Positions 45,701 through 57,042 of a stretch of 64,000 bases of DNA are shown here, piece after piece. The notes beneath the pieces were generated by a model. The model was not told the DNA's origin. It made no database searches and saw nothing but the letters and a program-made list of their open reading frames with translations. Each line of letters starts with the position of its first letter. The stretch's first letter is position 1. The position numbers and the translations under genes are program-made. Location of the stretch: the NCBI GenBank assembly GCA_015680685.1, contig MNCI01005415.1, positions 89,431 through 153,430 on the forward strand, given 5' to 3'. This DNA is from Gnetum montanum (taxonomy: Eukaryota > Streptophyta > Gnetopsida > Gnetales > Gnetaceae).

Positions 45701-46980
45701 TGAATGTCGTTTATTGGTTTAGTAGTTTTTAATTTTTCTCATTTTAACGTTAGAAGTAGCATTAATGGGTGTGATTCTATATGCAGTTTCTCCTTCGCTG
45801 ATCACGTTGAATGATAATTCGTCCCAAGGGACATCTGATGGAATATTTCCCGCGTTGGTGATTTCCTGCACTTGTGCATGTATTGTGGTTTTTGTGTTAG
45901 TTGTAGTTTCTATGTGAGGCTGTGTATGTATGATTTCAGGGTTGGGTATTTCTATTTTGGGTAGATCTTCCTTTGTGTTTAAGAGATTATCACCTACTAG
46001 TTGTTGTTCATTTGTATCATCTTTTCTAGGCTCTTCGAGCTTAACCTATAAGCCTTGATCTGTGTTTGTATACGATGAGATGGTAGGTGTAGCAGCCTCC
46101 CTGTGTATAACGATTTCGCCACCTTCATAAGGTAGATGAATTTCTTGTTATATGGGGGAAGAGACTACTTTTAGTTGGGCTAACTAGGGCCTTCCCAATA
46201 TTAGGTTGAACCCTAGAATTTCATCGATTACCACAAAGTCGGCAGATGTGGGGAATTGATCCCCTGCTATAAAGTCTAAAGTCACAGTGCCTTTGACTAT
46301 CACATGCGATCAGCTAAACGATTTCAAACACGTGGTGGAGGTTGATCTTATTAGCTCTATAAGACCCAATTTTTCGACAATGGGATAGGGTACTACATTT
46401 GTAGCCCTCAATCATCTACGTGGACCCTATGTATCTTAAATTGATTTATTCATATCGTTATGAACATAGGCATGGTTGTTACCTCTCCCGTTTTCCCATC
46501 CACTTTGATGTTATCATTGTGGAAAGTTAATGGCTTAGGAGTTGACCCTCGAGGTGAGTACATTACCACATAAATTGAAGGTTCATTTGGAGGCAAGTCT
46601 ACGCTTACTGGGATGGATGTCAACATGCACACTAGAGCTTCCTGATGGGTTTGAGATGTTAACACTAAGTCATATAAGCTGAGTGAAGTGTTTTTTTGTT
46701 TAAGTGCCTGTGTGACCTGCGTTAGAGCTATTGTTAGATCTCTACTTTTGGGCATATGTTTGTCGGCAGTGATTTGGTCCATCGGGCCCAAAAATTTTAT
46801 TTCATGCATAGTTGGTTTGTCATTTTTACCCAGAATTGTTGATTTGGGCATATCGTGCTTTCCGGATGATTCACCCTCATAGCCTATGTTTGGTTTGTCG
46901 TTATGTGGTTTCATGGGTATTGCATTTATTAGGGTAGTTTTAGGAGGTCCTAAGGCTAGTTGTTGGCGCTCCTTCTCCAA
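45701..46980 (-). pseudogene. E3 protease region
   Basis: ORF 46980-46450 holds ALTQVTQALKQKNTSLSLYD, TSQTHQEALVCMLTSIPV and GEVTTMPMFITI, all shared with E1. The active-site region follows as HRVHVDD near 46410, then a frameshift. The rest down to about 45800 is degenerate. Confidence 0.75.
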
Positions 46981-46999
46981 GCGTTCGTGTGTAAGCTTC

Positions 47000-49560
47000 T
47001 CTACTAGACATTCTCATGTGTGGCGTGGGGGTGCAGTTGGTTTCAGAACCTTAGGTTTCTTTGGAACTTGTACTACGTATGGAGTAGGGAAGGGTTGCAG
47101 TTGGATGGTTGCATGTGGTTGAGTGTCAGACTGGCTAGGAATTTTGATGACATAGGGGATCGGTTTATTCTTTGTTTGCGAAGTGGAGGATTGGTGGTCA
47201 TCAGGACGTTTGGGTGTCCTAACGACATATGGAGTTGGCCTAGCTAGAGGTTGTACCTCCATTGTTGTGACAGCAGGTGACACTCGGACTACGTAGGGAG
47301 TGGGCCGAATAGGAGGTGTTTGTGTGTTTGCAGTAGCAGTAGCGAGAGGTACGCATACCACGTATGGTTTTTCGCGTGTTGGTGTGATAGAAGTTGCTAT
47401 GGTGGGGGGTATTCAGATGACGTAGGGTTTCTGTGAGGAGTATGATGGTTGAGGCATAGATGTCAGTATAGTGGGAGGAACATGTACTACAAATGGTTTC
47501 TTAGGCATTTTCTATTCATGATTGGAGTGTGCGGTGTTAATGCTAGGTATTTTCGGTTCGTTATCGAAGTAGATGGTGTTAATTACATACGGTGCTTCTT
47601 TAGTATTTAGAGGATCTCTATATACGCCCATGGCCTGGTTTTGTGGTTGGACCAGGTTGGCTTCATCAAAAGTGATTTGACCTCCATCTATCATCTATTG
47701 GATGTATTGTTTTAGGGTGAAACAATAATCAGTGCCATGCCCATTATGTTGATGATAATCACAAAAATGGTCCATTCTAAAGCCTTTTGGTACTGGGGGC
47801 TTGTCTGGACTTGCTACGATTGGGTTCTGAACCAATTGAGAGAACCGATCATGCCTTTGGATCACTGTAGGGGAAAACTATTTATGTTTCATCAGTCCGA
47901 CTTTCAAGATTTTGTCGAATAGCTGCGATGGCTTCATGGGTAGTGGTGTGTATTGCGAGGGGTCCTTCCTCTTGAAGTTTCTCGTACGACCCGGTGTTGG
48001 GTTTTGTGATGTGGATGATTCGGGTACCATCGCAGGAGTGGGTTTAGCATAATTAGCAAGGGCAGTAGGTAGTTTTCTTTATTGTCCCACATTCTCTTGT
48101 TGTGTTTCCGCTACTTCTGCTATAGTTGTTTTAACCTTTTCTTTATCTTTCTTACTATGTTGATTCTTAAAGGCTGAATATGCAGGATCATGACTATTTT
48201 GTGTTGCCTCCTCTATGTTCTTAATCTGTACAAACGCTTGACTCAAAGTGCGTGCATTAAGATAATATAGTTTGGATTCGACAAAATTGTTGATAGCCCC
48301 TTTTAGGATGGTGAGAAGATACGTCTCTGGGATCAGCTTGTGGAGTTCATTGAGAGCAGCACTCCATCGTTGGATGAATTTTTGGACAGGCTCAAGGGGT
48401 GCTTGCTTGACTTGTATGAGGCTATCAAGTGTTTCTTTAGGCTTCAAGTTATACTTGAACCTAGTGACGAATTGGTGTAACAAATCTTCTAGAGAAGATA
48501 TTGAGTTTCGTGGCAAGGCCCGATACCAATCAAGTGCTCTCCCAGCGAGGGACATGGGGAACACTCGTAGAATGGCATGTGGCCATGCCTAAAGTAGTGC
48601 ATATTCTAGTCTAAAAATTATAAGGTGAGTGTTAGGGTTTGTCTCCCCATTGTATTTAGTCAATGTGGGTAAAAATACACCCTTGGGTAATGTTAGAGGC
48701 GGCACCAAAGGGCTGATGGGATCATCATGATAGAAGTCCACTACCTTGAGCTCTCCATCGACGGCTTTCTTGAGACACTATACCTCGTCGGTTAGCTCAT
48801 GCATTAGCTTTTTAGTGTCAGCCCAGTCTTGGGAACTAGGCAGGATAGTAGGTTGTGGATGTTCTACAGTATAAAGGCTAGATTGTTGGACAGTGGGCTG
48901 AAAAGAAGAAAGTTGTATAGTTGGAGGCTGCATTTGCGGAATATTTGTGGTGGGTGGCACTAGGGGCGGCACATTGTAGGCAAGGGGTTATTATTGTGGT
49001 TGTCCTTGAGAGATGTTAGCTAGTAGAATTGTGTGAGGCGGTATGTTATAGTGAAGGGATTGATGCGGTTGAGAACGAATCGCTGCCCATTGGCCAATTA
49101 CGCTTTGCATAGGGGCACTTTGAACTGGTTGAGTTATAGCGGTGAAAGGGGCTCCTTGGGTTTGGATCTGGGGAATATAATGAGCGGACGTAGAAGCTGG
49201 AATCACATGTGCCATCCCGATCACTCAGGGTGGAAAGGTTTCTCCTACATTATTTTGAGGATGTTGTATTTGCGAGAATGGGGCTATTGTTGCAATAGGA
49301 GGAATAGCAAGGGGAAGTGTGTTGAGTTGCGGATCGGTTGCAGGACGAATATGAACAAGTGTGGATGATTCTTGTTGAGGTATTTGTGCTTGGGTGAATT
49401 TAAATGGTTGAAGGGACATAATTTCCCCTGTGGCTAGTTGAAACAAAGGGTTTGCATAAGTTTACGGACTAAGAGTAGGGTAAGAATCTTCATGCTCGGA
49501 TTGGGTTGCGAAGTCATCTTCCTCTTCCAATTGAGGATTTACCACAAGCTGATCTAAAGG
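47000..49560 (-). pseudogene. gag: E3 gag
   Basis: From high to low coordinates: an acidic N-terminal piece near 49500, a Pro/Gln-rich region (49446-48778), the gag domain at 48600-48079 (FPMSLAGRALDWYRALPRNS, PVQKFIQRWSAALNEL, ESKLYYLNARTLSQAF), the knuckle-like FCDYHQHNGHGTDYC near 47770-47725, GVYRDPLNTKEAPYVINTIY, and a long linker that repeats TPYVVRV/IPYVIKI/TPYVVQV with P two residues later, ending near 47014. Some eight stops; longest open piece 48079-48564. Clearly homologous with E1 and E2 gag. Confidence 0.83.
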
Positions 49561-49990
49561 CTGAATCCTTTGTAATGCTATGGAGTAATGCTATGGGAGT
49601 GGGATGATATCATACGGGTGAAGGAATGAACTCATGTACTCCCCTGTGGAAGAGTTCGTATTATCTCTTAACCTCCATTTCGGTTTGATCCATGGCTAGG
49701 CCGGCTTGCATTTTCACACATATGAAATTTTATTGCTCTTGAGTTATAATGTTGAATGATGGGTTCCTCCCTTGTAATCTGAGAGACTGGCGAGGCCCCA
49801 TAGTGGGTTGTACCACGGGTTGTTGAATGGCCATGGTGCCCACGATGTGTGTGACTGGCTTGGTTGTAGCGTTGGGGTTTGTAGTGTTCATGATGAACAG
49901 TTATGAATACGACACAGTGAAGGGATATGAAACTCGTATATTCAGTACGGCATAAACCTACGTTGCTGGGTACAGCGTATAGACTGGAAC
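49561..49990 (-). pseudogene. E3 gag N-terminus, degenerate
   Basis: Continuation of the gag frame toward the leader: words such as GCTTGCATTTTCACACATAT at 49700 match the region coding YNFICVKIQA in E2. No open frame. Confidence 0.55.
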
Positions 49991-49999
49991 TCAACATGT

Positions 50000-50420
50000 A
50001 GGCTTCAATGACCAGCGTATAGTGGTAGCGTATAGGTATACGTTAAAACGTGTAGGCAGTACAGCGTAAACTTAGCAGCGTAGAAATATTCTACAACGTA
50101 GAGCATACAACGTAAACTCAGCAGTGTAGAGAGAGTCTATAGCATAGAGCGTCCAGTGTAAACTTAGTAGCGTAGACAGAGTCTACAACGTAGAGCGTAC
50201 AACATAAACTCAGCAGCATAGACAAAGTCTACAACGTAGAGCATATAGTGTAAACTCAGCAGTGTAGATAGAATCTACAGCATAGAGCATACAATGTAAA
50301 CTCAGCTACATAGATAGAGTCCATAGCGTAGAGTGTATAGCGTAAACTTAGCAGCGTAGACAGAGTCTACAGTGTAGAGCGTACAACGTAAACTCAGCAG
50401 CGTAGATGCTGGGAGTTTTG
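50000..50420 (-). repeat. Tandem array in the E3 leader
   Basis: About eight to nine units of roughly 46 bp: GCGTAGACAGAGTCTACA, then ACGTAGAGCGTACAACGTAA, then ACTCAGCA. AGACAGAGTCT is self-complementary around its centre. It lies between PBS and gag. Confidence 0.85.
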
Positions 50421-50528
50421 TAGAACAAGATGCCGGTCCGGGGATTTTAGAACTCGATTTAGGGTCGACGTGGTATGAGTCTAAGAAGATTTGGGTATGA
50501 GAACATACTAAGTTTTAAACAGTATCAG

Positions 50529-50546
50529 GCCCTCCTTCTAGCGCCA
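50529..50546 (-). other. E3 primer-binding site
   Basis: The minus strand reads TGGCGCTAGAAGGAGGGC, five bases from the LTR edge. Confidence 0.85.
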
Positions 50547-50551
50547 TTTTC

Positions 50552-52099
50552 TGTACTGTCCAAAATCGTCTATCTCCGGCTGGAATGAAATAGAAACCTG
50601 GAGATCTCTGGACACGCATAGAAGACCCCACCTTCACTTGAGGGAAATCTTGAATTAATGAAGGCAGAGTATCTTGAGTGGTCCGCACATGGATCAGGCA
50701 AGGATTTCCCTGAACGTACACTAATATATTGTACGCTGGGTTATACGTAAACAGCGTAACGAATGTAAAATGGAGTGTAAACGTACAAGAGCATAAATAG
50801 TAGACATGCAACAATGAATGAAAAACTGTAACATATTTTAGAAAAGGAATGTAGCAATATTATTGCGAAATGAGAGTTACAATGCACCGGTATAACGTAG
50901 TTGTGACTCTGAGACAAGGCGGATGAATAGCCCTGGTGGATGCAGGGATGACTGTGTGCTGGGTTCAACTGCAGGCATAGCATAAAAGCTTTATGCTCAG
51001 CATGCAGGGTTAAGATCCAGCGTATAGGATTTTTTCTCTAGTTTCTCAGTGTCTCTATTTCTTTGTTTTTCTCTGGTTTTTGTTCAAAAATTGCCAACCC
51101 CAATCTAGTGAAAAATCAGGGTTTTTATACCAGTTTAGACGTGGTACTCGGGTTTTGAGAGGGGATGATTGGTTGTGGAGTGCTGGACTCTTGAGTCGAG
51201 TGACATGTGGTGCGTTGACCAGGTGCAAAAGAATAAAATTTTACAAGAATACAGCGTGCTGTACGCTGGCGTATACCGCTGTATGCCAGTGTATACACGC
51301 TGGGCACCAACGTATACACACTGGACGTATGACTTCAACGTACAAATTTGATCAAAGCAAAAGAAGTTCTTTGACCTTCAGATTTGATTTCGGATTCCAT
51401 GAAGATGATGCCTACAGATGTTCAGCTCGGTTGACCTTGATCTGACACTAGTTGTACACTTTGTATATTCTAGGCGTATACGCTCGGTGTATACACTGGA
51501 CGTATACGCTGTGAATGCATGCTGGGCGTATACGCTATATCTGCTGGGTGTATATGCTAGGTGTGTAGGATGTACATGCCTAGTGTATGGACTCCAGAAT
51601 GCATGATGTCAACACTTGATGATTGCTCTATTTGTGTGAGTTGATGTTTTGTACAAAATCTTGCTCTGCCATGCTGTTTCCATGCCATCCTCGAGGGTTG
51701 CATTGCGGGCTTATACGTCAGCTATACATGTTGAGCGTACATGTGAGGCGTGTATGCTGAGCATGTGAGCTGGGCGTATACGCTGTGAATGTATGCTAGT
51801 CATATACGCTGTTTCAGTTGGGCATATATGCTATGAATGTATGCTGGGCATATACGCTGTATCTACTGGGCATATACATTGGGCGTATACGCTGAGAATG
51901 CATACTTAGTGAAGTTGCCACGTTTGATAGCAGATGTCATCATGGTCGTTGGCGACTCCCAGGGAATTGCTCCTCGTTGAGTCCAACTCTTCTTAAAGCT
52001 GTCTATGGGGCCCTCAAAATTTAGTCATGCTAGGGAATGTCATGACATAGCTCGATTCTTGTTGGGGAGGTACTAAGCTCAGAATTTTGTGGTGTTTCA
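50552..52099 (-). repeat. E3 5' LTR
   Basis: Minus strand TGAAACACCAC to CAGTACA, 1,548 bp. TATAAAAA lies at 51128-51122. U3 contains the palindromic AGCGTATACGCT and variants many times (51245-51310, 51470-51550, 51700-51905). The inner 200 bp resemble the LTRs of E2. Confidence 0.8.
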
Positions 52100-52537
52100 C
52101 CGACGAAAAGGGACATCACTGCATAACTCAAAATTGAGCGAGGGAAGTGGGTAGTGAAGTCATTGCTATGCTACACTATGTGACATTGTGTAGCATAGCA
52201 CTTCATTCTGCCATCATTTTTTGAAGCTTGCTATGCTACATAGCGTAGTGTAGCATAGAAGGATTTGTGACTTAGAAAACTTGTCGAATTGTTTCTTGTG
52301 CATCAAGGATTCTGTTGTCGATTCTACACACTATTTCTGAGAAGGCTGCCAGCTGTTTAGGATACTTTGTCGGGTGGACAGGATGGTATAAGACCTATCC
52401 ATGCTCAAAGTAGAAAATTTGCTGAACTGGCTGACCTCGATTGAGAACGTTCTTCTTCCGATGAACTGCCATAGTGTTGTGCGGACTGCAAGAGCCTAGT
52501 GAGGCCAGGATGACCCCGCAGTTTTTAGGGTGTTTCA
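52100..52537 (-). repeat. H 5' LTR, outer part only
   Basis: Closely matches 32932-33369, including the GACGAAAAGGGACATCA start and the GCTATGCTACATAGCGTAG word. The inner part of this LTR is missing to the left of E3. Confidence 0.8.
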
Positions 52538-52542
52538 AAGGG
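52538..52542. repeat. TSD of H, right copy (AAGGG)
   Basis: Identical to 31514-31518. Confidence 0.85.
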
Positions 52543-53480
52543 ATTATTGGGTCATCTTAGTAGAATTACAACACCTTGAATTCCTCAGTGTTTTTAGTTT
52601 TAAGGGACTTTATTTCCTCTATTAATATGTGCATCATGTTCTTTGTGTTTGCCCACTCTTGGGCAGTAGACATACCCACTGGTTGAGTAGATTGCGACTG
52701 GTAGTATTTTGATTGTTGCACTATTTGTGGAAAGGAATACTTGGATTGTCAATTGTTGTGGTGGAGCAACATTTAGATATGAAATTGCAGGGTGTGGTAC
52801 GTTGTAGTGAGTAGGTTGGTGTTGTTCAACAACTGGTGAAACGCTGAACATGTTGAGCTGAGGTAATCAAAGGTGCTCCATGGATTTGTACTTGTGGTAT
52901 ATAGTGGATGGATGTGGAAGTTGGTATAACTAAAGGCATCCCAATTACTTGAGGTTCGAAGATTAATCCTGCATTAGTTTGAGGAAGAGGTTATGGGGAC
53001 TGTACTTGCAAGGGTATGATGGAGATGGCCATATCAGATTGACTTTTGGGCATGGAGAAGGTAGGAATGGAAGTAGGTACTTCTCATCAAGAAACCGGTG
53101 CTTGAGTGTTTGCAGATGAAGGGGGAAGTATGGTTTCTTCTAGGAAAGGTTTGAATAATCAGTTGTTATAGGCATGAGGATTGACGGTATGGTATGAATC
53201 CCCATGCTTAGTTTGGACCACAAAGTCATCTTCCTCATCTCCACTCTGAGGCTCTATCGGAGGTGGCTATAAGGCTTGAATCCTTGCCTTGAGAAACTGA
53301 GATATGAGTTGATGATGGGGCTCATAAAGGAGGATTATATCAAATGTTGTGGGAGTGAACTCACGACATGCCTTGTAAATGAGCTCATATTTTTTCATTG
53401 CTTCTCTTTCCATGCAATTGATAGGCAGGTTGGCTTGAATCTTCACACAAATGAAGTTATATTGTTCTAGTGTGAGAGTT
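52543..53480 (-). pseudogene. gag: E2 gag, N-terminal part (second copy)
   Basis: Minus-strand text YVTLTLEQYNFICVKIQANL at about 53470-53410 begins the conserved N-terminal domain. An acidic piece (PQSGDEEDDFVVQTKHGD), a Pro/Gln-rich region and the approach to the gag domain follow. H interrupts it at 52542. It is continuous with 31513-29901. Confidence 0.78.
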
Positions 53481-54125
53481 ACATAAGTGGGGTCTTTTCC
53501 CTGTAGCCTAACTAACTTTCAAGTTGAACCTTGAGGGTTTATCACCTCGATGACAGTTATGGGTTCTGTTGTAGTTATAGGGTTCGAGGTCCCATCCTCA
53601 AACTTAGAGATCGTTGCATTGATCTGGGAAAATTCCATAGTAGCGTGAGTAATGGGATAGACAAGCTGAGCATGTGTAAGTTAGCTTGATAAGATAGGTG
53701 TGTGTAAGTTATCTTGACAAGCTGGCATGTGTAAGCTAGCTTGATAAGCTGGCATGCGTAAGCTAGCTTGACAAGCTGGGCATGCATAAGCTAGCTTGAC
53801 AAGTTGAGCATGCATAGGCTAGCTTGACAAGCTGGGTGTAAGCAAGATGTATTGAAAAGCTGAGAGTGTACCAAATAAGATGCAGGTTGCAAGTACTGGG
53901 CTTGTTTAAGTAGCATGTGTACACTATTTGTGTTCTAATGATGTATTTGCAACGTTTGAAGTGCTGGCTGTAACATAAGAGATTTGCAGGGTTGTACGCC
54001 TAATTAATTTAGTATGAGTAGACTAGGGTGGGCTTGAGCAAGCTTAGCATGAGTTTGGCACTTGGTCTACGCATCTTTTAAAGGATAGTGGGATCAACAT
54101 TTTGATGGGACAATAAATAATTCAT
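53481..54125 (-). other. E2 leader, inner copy, with tandem array
   Basis: At 53660-53845 about seven units of roughly 28 bp: AAGCTAGCTTGACAAGCTGG followed by CATGCGT. AAGCTAGCTT is a perfect palindrome. The rest of the leader is unremarkable. Confidence 0.82.
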
Positions 54126-54143
54126 GCCCTCCATCTAGCGGCA
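54126..54143 (-). other. E2 inner primer-binding site, mutated
   Basis: Minus strand TGCCGCTAGATGGAGGGC, two changes from the others. Confidence 0.75.
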
Positions 54144-54149
54144 ATTTAC

Positions 54150-55052
54150 TGTGCTGACCAAAGTCATCAACGTGAGGATGGAAGGGAAAAAAATGTTGAA
54201 AGATTACAGGAGAGACACAGCTAACCCTACCTTCATGCGAGGGCAAGCTAGAAACAAAAAAAATGAAGGCAAAGTGCCTTGGTTATCATAACCGGTAACA
54301 TACGAAATGTAAACGAAGCAGATACAGAAGTGTGAAATAAATCTAACCAGAGCAAACAATGTAATGGAAGGTAATAATGAACTGTATTATATTGCTGAAT
54401 AAGGATGTGCACTGGTCAAAGCGTAATTATGTGTGTAGATTGCAAGTCGAGCACTAAGCCCTAATGTGAGGTGTTTACAGGTGCTTGGATGCTAGAAGTC
54501 ATGTGCACCCAAGCATTCAAAGTTGCTGGTCAATGATCCCAAAGCTGTCAACCTTTAAAATTTCCAACCCCATTTATGTGAATGAACGGGGTATTTATAA
54601 TATTTTTCTAGGCTTGGGTGTTGTTCATGGATAAGATCAACAGCTGAGAGATGAGAGAAACATAGATCATGTGCTAGGTGTTTGATGGACAGCTATTTGT
54701 AAATTGGACAAGCTACATTTTTTGACAAGATGCACTGTATCTTACAGTGTGATTTGGTTTACACAAGCTAGCCGATGCCCATGCAGATACAATTTGTAGC
54801 GTAAGAGCTTGACAGGCTCACAAATGATGAAAATTTACAATGAAATGATAGTGTACAATAAGAGAAATTGACTCCAGCTCACTTGGAACTTCTAGATCCC
54901 TAAATTAACTACTGTAAGATGTCGATGCGAGATGTTTTGTGGCTATTTGAGGAATCTCTTCTTCACCCAAGCTCCCAGTGTGAGTTGATTTGTTCTTAGC
55001 ATGTCCTGAGCATGTGTTTGGTGTGCTTTTAACCAGGCATGATTAGTACTCG
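54150..55052 (-). repeat. E2 inner LTR, truncated
   Basis: Matches the inner 900 bp of 57043-58655. TATAAATA lies at 54599-54592. The match stops at TACTCGCTCTAA (55048-55059), where a gag sequence begins; GCTC is present in both parents at the junction. Confidence 0.82.
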
Positions 55053-56400
55053 CTCTAACAGTGCCTTCTTAATTTGAATCAAGCTATCTTGTGTGGCTTC
55101 AGGCTTTAAATTATAGTTGAAATGGGTGATGAACTGATGTAACAAATCCTCTATAGAGGATATGAAATTATGGTGTAAACCTTTGTACTAGTCTAAGGCT
55201 TTTCTTGTCAAGGACATAGCAAATACACATAAAATTACATGAGGCCAGGCCTGAAGCAATAGACATTGCAGTTGAAATGTTACTAGATGGGCATTTAGAT
55301 CCCCTTCTCCATTATATCTACTTAGTTGAGGTAATGAGATTTCCTTTGGTAAGGTTTACGGTAGAACTGAAGGGCTAATTGGGTCATCTTAGTAGAAGTC
55401 CAACACCTTGACTTCCTCAGTGTTTACAGTTTTAAGGCATATTATTTCCTCTATTAATATGTGCATCATGTTCTTTCTATCTTCCCACTCTTGGGTAGTC
55501 GGCAGACTGGCTGGTTGAATAGATTATGATTGGTAGTAGTTTTATTGTTGCACTATTTGTGGAAAGGAAGACTATTGGATTGTTAGTTGTTGTGGTGGAG
55601 CAACATTGAGAGATGGGATTGCAGGTTGTGGTATGTTGTAGTGAGTAGTTTAGTGTTGTTGAACAGCTGGTGAAACCCACTGTCCAACTATAGGTTGTGA
55701 GGTGACACCCTAAACATTTTGAGTTAAGGTAATCAAAGGTGCTCCATGGGTTTGTACTTGTGGTATATAGTGGGTGGATGTGGAATCTGGTATAACTGAA
55801 GGCATCCTAATTACTTGAGGTTGGAAGATTGATCCTACATTAGTTTGAGAAAGAGGTTTTTGGGACTATACTTGTGGGAATATGATGGAGATGGCTGTAT
55901 CAGATTGACTTTTGGGCATGGAGAAGGTAGGAATGGAAGTAGGTACTTCTTGTCGAGAAACTGGTGCTCAAGTGTTTGCAGATGATGGGGGAAGTATGGT
56001 TTCTTCTAGAAAATGTTTGAATAATGGGTTGGTATGGGCATGAGTAGTAATGGTATGGTATAAATCCCCATGCTTAGATTGGACCACAAAGTCATCTTCC
56101 TCATCTCCACTTTGAGGCTCTATCAGAGGTGGCCGTAAGGCTTGACTCCTTGCCATGAGAAGCTAAGATATGAGTTGATGATGGGGCTCAGAAAGGGGGA
56201 TTATATCAAATGTTGAGACAGTGAACTCATGACCTACCTTGTAAATGAGCTCATAGTTTTTCTTTGCTTCTCTTTCCATGCAACCGATAGGCAGGTTGTC
56301 TTCAATATTCACACAAATGAAGTTATATTGTTCTGGTCTGAGAGATGCATAAGTGGGGTCTCTTCCCTGTAGCCTAACTAATTCACAAGTTTAACCTTGA
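55053..56400 (-). pseudogene. gag: E2 gag, outer partial copy
   Basis: From QYNFICVNIEDNL near 56330 through MARSQALRPPLIEPQSGDEE (ORF from 56156) and the Pro/Gln-rich part to the start of the gag domain (RYNGEGDPNAHLVTF, KPEATQDSLIQIKKALL). It is cut off at 55053 by the inner LTR. The text shared with 52543-53480 and 31100-31513 shows it is a duplicate. Confidence 0.8.
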
Positions 56401-57018
56401 GGGTTTATTGCCTTGATGATAGTTATGTGTTCCATCATAGTTATAGGGTTCGAGGTCCCAGCCCCAAACTCAGAGATCACTGCGTTGATCTGGGAAAATT
56501 CCATAGTAGCATGAGTAATGGGCTAGAGAAGTTGATCATGTGTAAGTTAGCTTCACAAGATAGCATGGGTAAGTTGGCTTGACAAGCTGGTGTGCGTAAC
56601 CTAGCTTGACAAGCTGGCATGCGTAAGCTAGCTTGACAAGGTGGGCATGCATAAGCTAGCTTGAAAAGCTGGGCGTGCATAAGCTAGCTTGACAAGCTAA
56701 GCATGTGTAAGCTAGCTTGACAAGCTGGGCATGAGCAAGATGGCGTGACAAGCTGAGCGTGTACCAGGTAAGATGCAGGTTGTAAGTACTAGGCTTGTTT
56801 AAGTAGTGTGTGTACATTGTTTGTGTTCCAATGATGTGATTGCAATGTTTGAAGTGTCGGCTGTAACATAAGGGCTTTGCAAGATTGTATGCCTGATTAA
56901 TTTAGCATCAGAAGACTAGGGTGATCTTGAGAAATCTTAGGGTGATTTTGGAACTTGGTCTATGCAACTTTTAAAGGATAGTGGGATCAATGTTTTGATG
57001 GGATGGTAAATAATTCAT
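56401..57018 (-). other. E2 leader, outer copy, with tandem array
   Basis: At 56527-56765 about eight or nine units of the same 28-bp repeat as at 53660-53845. No gene. Confidence 0.82.
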
Positions 57019-57036
57019 GCCCTCCTTCTAGTGCCA
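57019..57036 (-). other. E2 outer primer-binding site
   Basis: Minus strand TGGCACTAGAAGGAGGGC, one change from E1 (a CpG-type G-to-A change). Confidence 0.83.
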
Positions 57037-57042
57037 ATTTAC

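Larger units (their letters stand above)
42857..52099 (-). mobile_element. E3: 5' half of a Tat/Ogre-like element
   Basis: Minus-strand order: 5' LTR, PBS, leader with tandem array, gag, protease, motif array, antisense gene cut at its 5' part. The whole pol and 3' LTR are missing. The LTR lies inside the 5' LTR of H, with its outer end at 52099 (GTGGTGTTTCA, as in E2 and E0). The E2-like LTR and the gag and protease sequences place it close to E2. Confidence 0.78.
31519..52537 (-). mobile_element. H: minus-strand LTR element, gutted by later insertions
   Basis: Its 3' LTR (31519-33369) is complete. Of its 5' LTR only the outer 438 bp remain (52100-52537, homologous with 32932-33369). The outer ends are flanked by AAGGG. 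Its 3' untranslated part with a polypurine tract is at 33370-34043; the rest is lost or replaced by E3 and G. No coding region can be assigned to H with confidence. Confidence 0.7.

Noticed and set aside
31519-52537. Treating 50552-52537 as a single LTR partner of 31519-33369
   Set aside because: Only the outer 438 bp match. GTGGTGTTTCA at 52089-52099 is the end of a separate E2-like LTR, so two LTRs are stacked.
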